Shown here: positions 49,745-59,773 of the stretch, piece by piece
Position numbering within the stretch: the stretch's first letter is position 1
How the letters are laid out: every line of letters begins with the position of its first letter
Source: Prorocentrum cordatum
Lineage: Eukaryota > Sar > Dinophyceae > Prorocentrales > Prorocentraceae
Direction of reading: 5' to 3'
Length of the DNA stretch: 59,773 nt
NCBI GenBank assembly: GCA_963575745.1
Contig: CAUYUJ010000171.1
Location: forward strand, 57,501-117,273
Program-made: the position numbers and the translations under genes
Notes under the pieces: model-generated
Databases searched by the model: none
Told to the model about the DNA's origin: nothing
Seen by the model: only the letters and a program-made list of their open reading frames with translations

Positions 49745-50031
49745 TGACCCTACCCCTGGGGAAGGGGTCGGGAGCTTCTGGGCCCGGACTATTTTTAAAA
49801 GTACTTCTTGACCTTTGTGGGGGCATGTTTGGGGTAATGTTTTGTTTTTCGTCGAAACTCCCCCCTGTAGGGGGGACACGCCCGACATAACACCACTCCT
49901 GGGGAAGGGGTCGGGAGCTTCTGGGCCCGGACTATGTTTAAAGTACTTGTTTGACCTTTGTGGGGGCATGTTTGGGGTAATGTTTGATTTTTCGTCGAAG
50001 CTCCCCCCTGTAGGGGGGACACGCCCGACAT
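49745..50031. repeat. two extra 143-bp copies of the MITE I right half
   Basis: GACACGCCCGACA occurs at 49732, 49875 and 50018, so the right half of family I plus the flank GGAAGGGGTCGGGAGCTTCT has been tandemly duplicated with a 143-bp period. The flank reappears, reverse-complemented, just before the family I copy at 51832. Confidence 0.88.
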
Positions 50032-50168
50032 GAGCCCAGGTGTCTGAGCTGGCCCTGCTCCTCCCGCGCCTCCCGCTTCCCTCGCGCGCGGCTGGCGGCC
50101 GCACGCCGCCGCGGGCCGCGCGCCCACCCCCCTCGCGGGGCCGCGCGGTCGAAGGTCGAGAGCCATCC

Positions 50169-50301
50169 ACAGTCGGGGCGTTGACCTAAGGAACCCTAAA
50201 TGAGGAACGAGGCCCCCTTTTTCGTAAGTTAAACGTCGACTTCCCATCGAAAAGTGAAGGGAAACCTTAGGCAAGGTGTGGAACAATGAAGGAAGAGCCA
50301 T
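50169..50301. mobile_element. MITE family A, copy 3 (right end missing)
   Basis: Starts ACAGTCGGGGCGTTGACCTA and runs collinear with family A to GTGTGGAACAATGAAGGAA, then is replaced by GAGCCATCTACAGTCGGGG, the start of the next copy. GAGCCATC precedes both copies, indicating an unequal tandem duplication of about 132 bp. Confidence 0.8.
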
Positions 50302-50302
50302 C

Positions 50303-50481
50303 TACAGTCGGGGCGTTGACCTAAGGAACCCTAAGTAAGGAACGAGGCCCCTTTTTTCGTGAGTTAAACGTCGGCTTCCCATCGAGAGCTGAAGGGAAAC
50401 CTCAGGCAAGGTGTGGAACAATCAAGGAACATCGAGCCCCTCCCCAACGAAAGGGGTTCCTTCTTCAAGACCCCTACTGTA
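50303..50481. mobile_element. MITE family A, copy 4, complete
   Basis: TACAGTCGGGGCGTTGACCT to CAAGACCCCTACTGTA with TA at both edges and about 28-bp inverted ends. Best-preserved member of family A in the window. Confidence 0.88.
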
Positions 50482-50515
50482 GTTGGGCTGTCAGCAACAT
50501 ACGAATCATGACAAT

Positions 50516-51034
50516 ATGAATCATCATCATCATCATACTCACCAGCATCATTTTCATCATCATCAACAACACGATCACCACCACCACCATCACCATCACC
50601 ATCACAATCGCCATCACCATCACCATCACCATCATCACCACCATTGTCATCATCATCATCATCACCACCACCACCACCATCGTCACCATCAAAACCACCA
50701 TCGCCTTCACCATCATTATCATCACCACCACCACCATCGCCGTACTATCGCCATCACCACCACTGACGCCATCATCATCATCATCACCACCACCATCATC
50801 ATCATCATCACATCATCATCATCATCAGCATCATCGCCAGCATCATCAGAATCAGCATGGCCATCATTGTCATGAGGGGCATCATCGTCATCATCATGAT
50901 CATCACGTTGTCGTTGTCGACATCATCGCCAGCAGTATTATCATCATCAACGCCTTCATCACCAACACCATCACCAACACCATCACAATCACCACAATCA
51001 CTACCATCAGCACCAACATCAGCATCAGCATCAC

Positions 51035-51075
<41 letters not shown>

Positions 51076-51104
51076 CGGCCATCATCGTTATCACCAACAT
51101 TACT

Positions 51105-51153
<49 letters not shown>

Positions 51154-51508
51154 CTAGCATCAGACACCACATCATCATCACTATCATCATCGTCATCATC
51201 ATCCTCATCATCACCATCACTGTCATCGTCACCAGTATCCGCATCGTCAACATTAACAGATTCATCATCATCCTCAGCAGCACCATCGTTATCGTCATCA
51301 CCAGCATCATGATCATCATCACGATCACCATCACCATCCCCATCACATCATCGTCAGCATCATCATCGTAATCATCATCATCACCACCATCATCATCATC
51401 ATCAGCATCGTCATCGTCATCATCATTGTCATCATCATCATCGCAATCACCAACATCATCATAATCATCATCTTCATCATCATCCTCAGCATCCTCCTCA
51501 TCAGCATG

Positions 51509-51548
<40 letters not shown>

Positions 51549-51560
51549 CGGCCATCATCT
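50516..51560. repeat. CAT/CAC trinucleotide block, about 1 kb
   Basis: CATCATCAT with frequent CAC, CAG and CGT variants over about 1,045 bp. All frames translate to low complexity (His, Ser, Ile or Met rich). Confidence 0.95.
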
Positions 51561-51831
51561 CCCCCAGCGATCGAGGCTCAATGCTTCTGGACGCTCCTGG
51601 CCTTCCTGTGCCTAATTATGATCCATATCCACCGCCTGCCGAGGTCCACGAAGATCGATCGCCCAGGCGGCGGTTCTGTAGCAACCCCCGGCTCGGAGCC
51701 AGCGGCCACGGCGGCGGTGACGACCAGCGTCGATGACGATGACGACGCCGCCGAACTGGACATCCGACGACGTGTTCTCTTCTACCGGCCGCGGCCCCAG
51801 AAGTTCCCAACCCCTTCCCAGGGTAGTGTTA
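51561..51831. other. spacer, no gene recognised
   Basis: Includes the reverse complement (GGCCCCAGAAGTTCCCAACC, CCTTCCCAGGGTAGTG) of the flank of the 49.7 kb elements. Otherwise unremarkable. Confidence 0.55.
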
Positions 51832-52010
51832 TGTCGGGCGTGTCCCCCTACAGGGGGATTTTCGACGAAACATAAAAAATACCCCAAACAATACCCCAAA
51901 AAGGTCAAAAAAAAAAAAAGTCCCCAGACTATTTTTGGACTTTTTTAATTATGTCTGGGGTATTTCTAATCTTTCGTCGAAAATCCCCCTGAAAGGGGAC
52001 AGGCCCGACT
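51832..52010. mobile_element. MITE family I, copy 3
   Basis: TGTCGGGCGTGTCCCCCTAC to GAAAGGGGACAGGCCCGACT, TA outside both ends. An internal A-run of 14 differs from the other copies. Confidence 0.85.
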
Positions 52011-52070
52011 TAAGGATAGCGTTTCGTTCTGGACCCACTTTGAATGGCCCCGGGGCTCGAAAACGTTGGA

Positions 52071-52264
52071 GGCCTGGAAATTGGCACCAACACCAGCACA
52101 AGAGGTTACCTCCACATGGGGAAACTGATCCTAAATTTCGGTGTTGGTGGTAATATTTCGGTCACCTTGGAAACCAACATTTCACCACCATCACCGAGAT
52201 TGGGATCGCCCACCCTCGGTGGACGCACACCGCCGATCTTGGTGTTGGTGTCAACCTCCAGGCC
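52071..52264. mobile_element. fold-back element, single copy
   Basis: GGCCTGGAAATTGGCACCAA with CACCA mirrored by TTGGTGTTGGTGTCAACCTC with CAGGCC. Inside, TTTCGGTGTTGGTGGTAATA and GAAACCAACATTTCACCACC also pair. About 25-bp outer arms. Confidence 0.7.
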
Positions 52265-52451
52265 TGCGAAACCGCGCCCAGAAGCCGGCGTGGAGGAGAC
52301 ACGACCAGACGGCTGAGCCCCCCTGTGCTTTTCGGGCCGCAGCTCGGTCCTCTGGCGGCCGTGCCCCCCAGAACGCTCTCCACGAGGCGCAGTCGTTGAG
52401 AGGCACCCCCAGGCTGGGAAGCGCCAGAGGACCGACAAACACGTCCAAGAG

Positions 52452-52613
52452 CGCCCGACGACGACGACGACGACAGACGACGACGACGACAGACGACGAC
52501 AGACGACGAACGACGACGACGACGACGACAGACGACGACGACAGACGACAGACGACGACAGACGACGACGACGACAGACGACGACAGACGACAGACGACG
52601 ACAGACGACGACA

Positions 52614-52658
<45 letters not shown>

Positions 52659-52707
52659 AGACGACAGAGGACAGACGACAGACGACAGACGACAGACGAC
52701 GAGCGAC
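52452..52707. repeat. GACGACGAC array with CAGAC interruptions
   Basis: GAC repeats broken at irregular intervals by ACAGAC, producing a 256-bp array. Confidence 0.95.
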
Positions 52708-52894
52708 GACGCGCGACGACGCCACTGGCGACGACGGCCACGCTGGCAGCGGGGCCCCGCGAGAGCTCCGCGGAGAGCCCGCTGGAGGAAGCGGGGCCGT
52801 CGCCCGCCGGGGGAGCGGCCGCGCGCGGGGCAGGGCGTGGCCTGCTGGAGTCGGGGGGCGATCGGCGAGGATCGAAGGCCACGCCCTTCTGCTC

Positions 52895-52998
52895 CTCCCT
52901 CCTCCTCCTCCTCCTCCTCGTCCTCCTCGTCCTCCTCCTCCTCCTCCACGCCCTGCTCCTCCTCCTCCTCTTCCTCCTCCTCCTCCCCCTCTTCCCCT
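52895..52998. repeat. CCT array
   Basis: About 100 bp of CCT with CGT interruptions. Confidence 0.95.
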
Positions 52999-53004
52999 CA
53001 ACTT

Positions 53005-53100
53005 CGGCCCCAAAAGCGCCTCCGTGCCCGAGGAGGGCCAGAGGAGCAGCCGTGGGATCACCCGAGGAGCGTCGAGCTCCTGCCCAAGCCGTTCCTCACT
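53005..53100. mobile_element. fragment related to MITE family A (copy 5 type)
   Basis: AAGCGCCTCCGTGCCCGAGG, then GGAGCGTCGAGCTCCTGCCC and AGCCGTTCCTCACTCC parallel 24650-24740 (GCGCCTCCGTGCCCCAGGAG, AGCATCGAGCCCCTTCCGAA). Ends are missing. Confidence 0.5.
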
Positions 53101-53683
53101 CCGGCGGACCTGGCTGCCGAGGCGACCGCCGAGCGCGGCGCGCTTCGGCCGTCGGGCCGTCCGGAGATCTTCGCGTCTCGAGGAGCGGATCGACTGCAGA
53201 AGTCACGTACCCCAAACTTATGCCTTGTCGAACCTCCAACAAGATGCGTGGCATGTTGGTAGGTCCACGGACGAAGCTCTGCATTCTTCGTAGGTTCGAC
53301 AGAAACTCGGGGATGAATCAACATGGAATCACTCCCGTACTCGAGCAGTTGCTATTCTTCACAACGGCGGACGAGGGACCTTCTCACATGAAGGTCCTAG
53401 AAGGCCTTGGGGCCTCGAAGAAGCGCTCTGCCCTGAGATCCTGGCGGTTCGATGTTGCACACCAGGCGTTTTCGCCCGGCCTTGGGCCCTGGGACTTTCA
53501 CAGATCGATCGAGCTCGAAAGATGGCGCAGAAGGATGGGATCTGGGGCTCCAGTCGTGATGTTTCTCATGGCATGCGGTGGGGAAACAACTCTGAAGAAC
53601 TAAATCCTCCTCCTTTTACGCTGGACTGTCTGCGGCAGCCGAAGCGTAGCGTCAGTCTTCCTCCTAATCCTCCTCCCCCTCAT
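53101..53683. repeat. spacer with a third copy of the CCT-array flank repeat
   Basis: 53485-53565 contains CTTGGGCCCTGGGACTTTCA, CAGATCGATCGAGCTCGAAA and AGGATGGGATCTGGGGCTCC, the unit at 4081 and 6224. A plus frame over 53052-53603 shows short protein-like pieces but no domain. Confidence 0.55.
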
Positions 53684-54257
53684 CGCCATCACCATCACCA
53701 TCATCATCACCATCACAATCATCATCATCACCATCATCACCATCATCATCATCAACCATCATCACCACCATCACCATCACCATCTCCATCACCATCACCA
53801 TCATCACCATCATCATCAACATAGTCATCATACTCATGATCATCACCCTCAGCATCGTCATCGCCATCATCATTGTAGTAACCACCATGATAATCTTCAG
53901 CAGCTCGTCATCATCAGCCACACCATCCTCATCATCTCAATTCGCATCATCATCGACAGCATCATCATCGTCATCATCAACATTATCGTATTAACCACCA
54001 TGATCATCAGCAACACAGCATCATCAGCATCATCATCGTCATCGTTATCGTCATCGTCATCAGATCACCATCGTCACCATCATCATCGCCAGCGTCGCCA
54101 TCATCAGCAACATCACCATCAATATCAACATTATCAACCACAGCATCAGCATCATCGTCGTCATCGTCGTCATCAGCATCATCATCGCCATCACCATCAA
54201 CATCGCAAACATTACACGCATCAGAATAACCAACATGATCGCCACCAACACCATGAC

Positions 54258-54290
<33 letters not shown>

Positions 54291-54750
54291 GTTCGGCATC
54301 ATAATCATCAACACCAGCAGCATCCTCATTATCTTCATCGTCACCATCAGCATCGCCATAATCATCATCAACAGCAGCGTCCTCGAAAGCAGCATCAGCA
54401 TCGTCGTAATCGACGACATCGTTGCAATCAGCATCAACGTCAGCATCATCATTCACCATCATCAGCATAATGATGATGATCATCATCATCATGATCATCA
54501 TTATCATCAGCAGCATTATTGTTCTCATCATCGGCATCATCATCATCGTCATCATCGCCACCCTCATCCTCATCACCATCACCACCACCATCACCATCAT
54601 CGTCATGATCAACATGACCATCTTCATCTTCATCAGCATCATCATCAACCTCGTCATCATAATCGTCATAATCATCACGACCATCATCATGATTATCACC
54701 ATCATCATTATCATCATCATCACCATCGTCATCCTCATCCTCCTCATTCT
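53684..54750. repeat. CAT trinucleotide block, second
   Basis: About 1,065 bp of CAT/CAC/CGT/CAG variants, same type as 50516-51560. The two blocks are separated by 2.1 kb of MITEs and GAC/CCT arrays. Confidence 0.95.
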
Positions 54751-55625
54751 TCTTGTCCTCCTCCTCGTCGTCCTCCTTCGCCTTGTTCTTTTCTTCCCTC
54801 AGCCGCTCGGCCGCCCCCTACTCCTCACTTTCCTTCTCCTCCTGGCACCGCAGCTGAGGGGGGGGGGAGCAAGGCGCAGCAGCGTGTCCGAGGGGGAGGG
54901 GAAGGGAGGAGTGCGCTGGCGGAAGGGAGAGGGAGGCAGAGCAGCGGTAGGGAGGAGGAGGAGGAGGAGGAGGGCGAGGAGGATAGGAAGAGGAGAAGGA
55001 GGAGGAGGAGGAGGAGGAGGAGGAGGAGGAGGAGGAGGAGAGGCGAGGAGGAGAACCAGGAGGGAAATGTTCCCAGCGGCGCACAGCACTAATCGACACG
55101 ACAGTTGCGTGTCCTCGCACGAATGCAGCGCTCGCGAGGGTTTGGAAGAAGCGCGCGCAACTCGGGGCCGGGCGTCGCGAGGAGAAACACGACGGCGGAA
55201 TCGTGCGGCGCAGGAAGAGGAGGAGGATGATCACGAGGGAAAAATAAGAAGGATGATAAGAAAAAAAAAACGGCATGCAGGAGAAAAAGAAGGAAGAGGA
55301 GATGGAAGGGAGAGTAGAAGCGGGAGGGAAGCAGGGAGGGGGAGGGAATGGGAAAGAAGAGGAAGAAATAGAGGCAACGAAAACGAAAAGAGGATGCGGA
55401 AGGGAAAAAAGTGACGAGGAGGAAAATGGGGCCAGATGAAGCCGAGGCAGACGAGGAGGAGGAGGAGGATAAGAGGAAGAAACATAATAATGATACTAAG
55501 AAGAAGAAAAATAATAATAATAATAAGTGGGATCAAGAAAAAGGTGCATTCCTTCGTGGCAGCGAGGAGTGGGTAGGGGCATCGGTATCCCTTCCACCTC
55601 TGAATCGAGCAACAAACAACTACAT
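54751..55625. repeat. purine-rich region with GGA arrays
   Basis: GGA arrays at 54953-55045 and 55442-55476 and G/A-rich sequence between (AGAAAAAGAAGG, GGGAGGGAAG). Frames are open through R/E/G-rich translation. No gene recognised. Confidence 0.75.
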
Positions 55626-55777
55626 AGACATAAACTTTTGGAAGTCCGCGCGGATTTCTTGGATCCGCGCCGGACCCCCCTCCCTGGCGCGCGGAGCGCG
55701 CCAGGGGCGGCGCCAGAGGCGCCGCCGGTGGGGCCCAAGCGCGTATCCAAGAAAATCCGCTCGGAGCGCCAACATGT
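55626..55777. mobile_element. fold-back element family K, copy 3
   Basis: GACATAAACTTTTGGAAGTC, CGCGCGGATTTCTTGGATCC mirrored by GTATCCAAGAAAATCCGCTC and GGAGCGCCAA. The loop is a GC-rich palindrome around GGCGCGCGGAGCGCGCC. Confidence 0.82.
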
Positions 55778-55782
55778 TAACG

Positions 55783-55785
<3 letters not shown>

Positions 55786-55838
<53 letters not shown>

Positions 55839-55848
55839 CGTGTGTGTG

Positions 55849-55880
<32 letters not shown>

Positions 55881-55896
55881 CGTGTGTGTGTGTGTT
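55786..55896. repeat. TA then GT dinucleotide microsatellite
   Basis: TATATA from 55787 to 55827 followed directly by GTGTGT with GC interruptions to 55896. Confidence 0.97.
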
Positions 55897-56090
55897 TTGT
55901 CCTCCGGCTGAAGAAAGATGTGACGCAGGAGGAGAACAGAAGGCCGCAGAAACCGGCATCCAAACATTCGCTGTGCCGCGACGTGGGCGCCCTCAGAGAG
56001 GGGGCCAGACTGCTTCGGAACTGCCGGGGCGAGCTGATGCACGGCGCGCAAGCTGCCGCCGAAGACGCAGGGTGCCAGGGGGCTCCTGGC

Positions 56091-57790
56091 ACCTGCTCCG
56101 TGGAGGGGAGGCCGTCCACCGCCACGGTGAAGAACGCATCGTCTTCGGCGAATTACTTATAGGTACGGCGGCGCGCCGATGGGGGGCACGCGAGAGAAGG
56201 CAGGCCCTCTCCGAGGGCGCCGGAGCCTGGGAGAAGCGCTCGAGAGCTTCCCAGAAGGCCGACGGGGGCCTTTCCGAGCCTCCTGAGACGGCCCGCCCAC
56301 TCTGCCTCTTCGCTTGGGCGCGCCACCGATGGTATGCACCAGCACCAGAACTAAATTTTGCACCGGGAGGTGGGTGGATGCCATGACCGTGGACACTCGA
56401 ACCGTTCTACCGTTGAATGAAACATGTCTTTCAGATGTCTTCTACAGGTCAAGACTGTTCGACCAATGCTTAAAGCATGCTCTAGCATTTTGAAGACATG
56501 CCTGGAACATGCTTTAGACATCTCTCCATCGACCGTCGTCCACAACCGCAGAGGGAGGAGAGCTGGGCGGAGGCAGGGTCGACACATCATGGCCAGAGGC
56601 ACGTGCGTGGACGAGCGGGGGGGGGCCAGGGAGCGTACCGAAAGAAGGGGGGTGGGGCCAGGAAACCCGCCCACTCTGCCTTCTCCCCTGGGCAGAGCGG
56701 AAGGGGCATAAACATAGACATACAGCAAAAAACAAGAATGAAGAGCATGTGCATAAACATGAAGAAGACCAACTATAAACAACAGCACACATCTAACGAA
56801 TAACGAACGGCAGAAACATAACCTTTTGGCGCTCCGCGCGGACTTCTTAGATCTGCGCTGGACCCTCTCCCTGGCGCGCGGGGCGCGCCACGGGCGGCGC
56901 GGGAGGCGCCGCCAGGGTGGCCGGCGCGAAGCGAAGAAATCCGCGCGGGGCGCCAGAAATTTATGCTTGTGGCGTTTTTTCTTCTTCGATTCCCCCCTGA
57001 GCAGAGCTGAGAGGTGCAGCCTCTAGAGCGGAGAAGTGCCGCGCGCGGTCTCTATTCACAGCCGGGCGCGGGACCTGCTCCGTGGAGGGGAGGCCGTCCA
57101 CCGCCACGGTGAAGAACGCAACGTCTTCGGCGAATTACTTATGGGTACGGCGGCGCGCCGAGGGGGGCACGCGAGAGAAGGCAGGCCCTCTCCGAGGGCG
57201 CCAGAGCCTGGGAGAAGCGCTCGAGAGCTTCCCAGAAGGCCGACGGGGGCCTTTCCGAGCCTCCTGAGACGGCCCGCCCACTCTGCCTCTTCGCCTGGGC
57301 GCGCCACCGATGGTATGCACCAGCACCAGAACTAAATCTTGCACTGGGAGGTGGGTGGATGCCATGATCGTGGACACTCGAACCGTTCTACCGTTGAATG
57401 AAACATGTCTTTCAGATGTCTTCTACAGGTCAAGACTGTTCGACCAATGCTCAAAGCATGCTCTAGCATTTTGAAGACATGCCTGGAACATGCTTTAGAC
57501 ATCTGGAAAGTACTCGGCTACATGCCTCCTCTCCATCGACCGTCGTCCACAACCGCAGAGGGAGGAGAGCTGGGCGGAGGCAGGGTCGACACATCATGGC
57601 CAGAGGCACGTGCGTGGACGAGCGGGGGGGGCCAGGGAGCGTACCGAAAGAAGGGGGGTGGGGCCAGGAAGCCCGCCCACTCTGCCGTCTCCCCTGGGCA
57701 GAGCGGAAGGGGCATAAACATAAACATAAACAGCAACAAACAAGAATGAAGAGCAGGGGCATAAACATGAAGAAGGACAATGATAAGCAA
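56091..57790. repeat. 982-bp-spaced direct duplication of about 700 bp
   Basis: ACCTGCTCCGTGGAGGGGAG begins copies at 56091 and 57073, and both continue through GGCGCGCCGA, CCTTTCCGAGCCTCCTGAGA, CGAACCGTTCTACCGTTGAA and GGCCAGAGGCACGTGCGTGG to CATAAACAT-rich ends near 56790 and 57775. Copy 2 has an extra 27 bp near 57505 (GAAAGTACTCGGCTACATGC). The family K element at 56813 lies between the copies. A frame preceding copy 1 (about 55905-56090, RLKKDVTQEENRRPQKPA) is coding-like but unassigned. Confidence 0.85.
56813..56970. mobile_element. fold-back element family K, copy 4
   Basis: GAAACATAACCTTTTGGCGC, TCCGCGCGGACTTCTTAGAT mirrored by GAAGAAATCCGCGCGGGGCG and CCAGAAATTTATG. GC-rich palindromic loop as in copy 3. 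Confidence 0.82.
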
Positions 57791-57820
57791 CAGCAGCCAC
57801 AACACCACCACCAACAACAA

Positions 57821-58072
57821 CAATCATTTTAAGACTGTTCGCCCTTCTATGCTCGAGTGTCCAGTAACGCGTATTTCCCAAAACCTCGACACCCGCCCTC
57901 TTCGTCTTCGATCGACCCCCTTTTGGGGGGTATACCTTTCTTCCCTGCAGGCCGGACCCCGGCAAGCGGCGGGGCGGCCGCGGACCGTCGGCCTGGCCAG
58001 CGGCAGCGTTGATCGGCGGGGCGGCCGCGGACCGTCGACCCGACCCCAAGAGGGACGGACAGGGGACCGACC

Positions 58073-58117
<45 letters not shown>

Positions 58118-59146
58118 TCGAAGACGACGGCGACGACGACGACGACGGCGACGACGAGCGAAAGCGAGAGAGAGAGAACGACAGCAGGGCCACGAAGGGC
58201 ACGAAGTAGGCCACGAAGGGCGACAGCGGGGACACGAAGGGAATGCGTATGGGGCCACGAAGAGTGCGAACGAGCGGGGGCCACGAAGTGCAGATAATGC
58301 GGGGCCACAGACTATGGGGCCACTGAGGGTAGCAACTGGGCCACGTAGGACAATGAGGGGGACACAATTGGCGACAGCGGGTCCACGAAGGGCATGCACA
58401 TGGGGCCACAACGGGCGCGTCTCCTGGGTGCCTGGGTGTCGGGAGCGCGGCGCTTGGGCAATTTGCAAGACATTCCCACACAAGGCTATTCTCAGTAAGT
58501 TGCAAGCAAGTCTTCAGCGAGAGCGCGACTCCAGAGCTCTCGGAGAGCGATTCCTGCATGCATAAATTGTAAGGAAGTCCTAAGTGAGAGCGCGACTCCT
58601 GAATACAATGCGAGGAAGTCTCGGGCGGGAGCGGGGGTCCTGCCTAAATTGTAAGGAAGTCTCAAGCGGGAGCCGTTGTTGTTGTAACCCGGGGGCCAGG
58701 GTGCCAGTTTGAGCAGGAACACTTTCCCTGTCAAAAAACAGGGTGCGAGCGTCGAGGGGCGCACTCTGATTGAGAAAAACAGTATGCACCGGTGGGGGGG
58801 GGATCAACAATAATTATTCTTCAGAAATGAAAATTCAACAATAATAACATCAACAACAACAACAATAATCATTTTAAGACTGTTCGCCCTTATATGCTCG
58901 AGTGTCCAATAACGCGCATTTCCCAAACCCTCGATACCCGCCCTTCTCGTCTTCGATCGAACCACTTTGGGGGGGTATATCATTCTTCCCTGCAGGCTGG
59001 GCCCCGGCAAGCGGCAGGGCGGCCGCGGACCGTCGGCCTGGCCAGCGGCAGCGCTGATCGGCGGGGCGGCCGCGGACCGTCGACCCGACCCCAAGAGGGA
59101 CGGACAGGGGACCGACCACGACGACGACGACGACGACGACGACGAG

Positions 59147-59230
<84 letters not shown>

Positions 59231-59773
59231 TATGTCGAAGACGACGGCAACGACGAGCGAAAGCGAGAGCTAGAGAGAACAACAGCAGGGCCACGAAGGG
59301 CACGAAGTAGGCCACGAAGGGCGACAGCGGGGACACGAAGGGAATGCGTATGGGGCCACGAAGAGCGCGAACGAGCGGGGGCCACGAAGTGCAGATAATG
59401 CGGGGCCACAGAAGGCAACCATGGGGCCACTGAGGGTAGCAACTGGGCCACGTAGGACAGTGAGGGGGACACAAATGGCGACAGCGGGGCCACGAAAGGC
59501 ATGCACATGGGGCCACAACGGGCGCGACTCCTGGGTGCCTGGGTGTCGGGAGCGCGGCGCTTGGGCAAATTGCAAGAAATTCCAACGCAAGGTTATTCTG
59601 CAGTAAGTTGCAAGCAAGTCTCCAGCGAGAGCGCGACTCCAGAGCTCCGGGAGAGCGATTCCTGAATAAATTGCAAGGAAGTCCCAAGCGAGAGCGAGAT
59701 TCCTGAATAACATGCGAGGAAGTCTCGGACGGGAGCGGGGGTCCTGGCTAAATTGTAAGGAAGTCTTAGGCGG
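57821..59773. repeat. composite satellite, two tandem copies to the window end
   Basis: AAGACTGTTCGCCCTT starts at 57831 and 58875, a period of about 1,044 bp. Each copy has GGGGGGTATA, TGGCCAGCGGCAGCG, a GACGACGAC array (58077-58150 and 59108-59230), a short GGGCCACGAAG minisatellite, the GAAGTC units and, in the first copy, GTTGTTGTAACCCGGGGGCC and ATTATTCTTCAG. The second copy is cut by the window end. An ACAACAACA block precedes each start. Confidence 0.9.

Noticed and set aside
50474-51558. Poly-His, poly-Ser, poly-Met frames
   Set aside because: CAT trinucleotide block; no coding signature outside the repeat.
57500-58770. tRNA or RNA polymerase III promoter boxes in the composite unit
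   Set aside because: GGTTCG-type words occur, but no A box/B box pair at proper spacing nor a cloverleaf could be drawn.
1-59773. Dinoflagellate spliced-leader relic
   Set aside because: I looked for the end of the conserved leader (TTTTGGCTCAAG) on both strands by eye and found none; an exact search would be needed to be certain.

Overview
This window looks like gene-poor, repeat-packed nuclear DNA from a GC-rich eukaryote, most likely a dinoflagellate. The evidence is the high GC content, the very many CCT/GGA, CAT, GAC and AAC arrays, the lack of any operon-like or bacterial gene layout, and three broken coding relics that resemble, from memory, proteins abundant in dinoflagellate genomes: a PIF1/RecD-like helicase C-terminus, a LINE with endonuclease and reverse transcriptase, and a Merlin/IS1595-like transposase. 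I found no intact gene, no rRNA or tRNA, no CRISPR array and no dinoflagellate spliced-leader motif. Most long open frames here are produced by trinucleotide arrays and are not genes. The organism call is inference; no database search was possible.

Layout. 0-10 kb: small inverted-repeat elements (MITE-like families called A, B, C, D, K and M below), two overlapping local duplications at 8.1-9.2 kb, and CCT arrays. 10-18 kb: a 0.57-kb CCT block, a frameshifted helicase relic on the minus strand (11.9-12.6 kb) with tandem repeats at its 5' side, a 27-bp-period array (14.0-14.2 kb), and the first copy of a composite satellite (16.3-18.0 kb). 18.2-22 kb: a 3.2-kb minus-strand LINE relic with endonuclease and RT motifs still legible, cut by a MITE. 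22-34 kb: more MITEs, CCT/GGA blocks, and degenerate GGCCCAAGA-type tandem repeats. 34-37 kb: a plus-strand Merlin-like transposase relic hit by two MITEs, one with a perfect 8-bp target duplication. 37.0-38.6 kb: a large, decayed inverted repeat, more AT-rich than its surroundings. 39-44 kb: MITEs, a near-perfect 156-bp palindrome, and inverted-orientation copies of the 27-28 kb repeats. 44.2-46.3 kb: three tandem copies of a unit spaced exactly 700 bp apart, bracketed by 195-bp direct repeats. 47.1-48.0 kb: a decayed minus-strand gene of unknown family. 49-55 kb: MITE clusters and about 2 kb of CAT repeat. 56.1-57.8 kb: a 982-bp-spaced duplication. 57.8 kb to the end: tandem copies of the composite satellite with a period near 1,044 bp, running off the window.

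How the parts relate. The window is best read as layers of transposition and duplication. MITEs sit inside a LINE, inside a transposase, inside another MITE and inside a duplicated segment, so relative ages can be read. Several CCT/GGA arrays lie between inverted repeats or duplicated flanks, suggesting the arrays move or grow together with mobile elements. The least ordinary features are the family of short elements with legible target sites, the 700-bp satellite inside direct repeats, the large decayed inverted repeat, and the composite satellite that combines several simple-repeat types in a fixed order.
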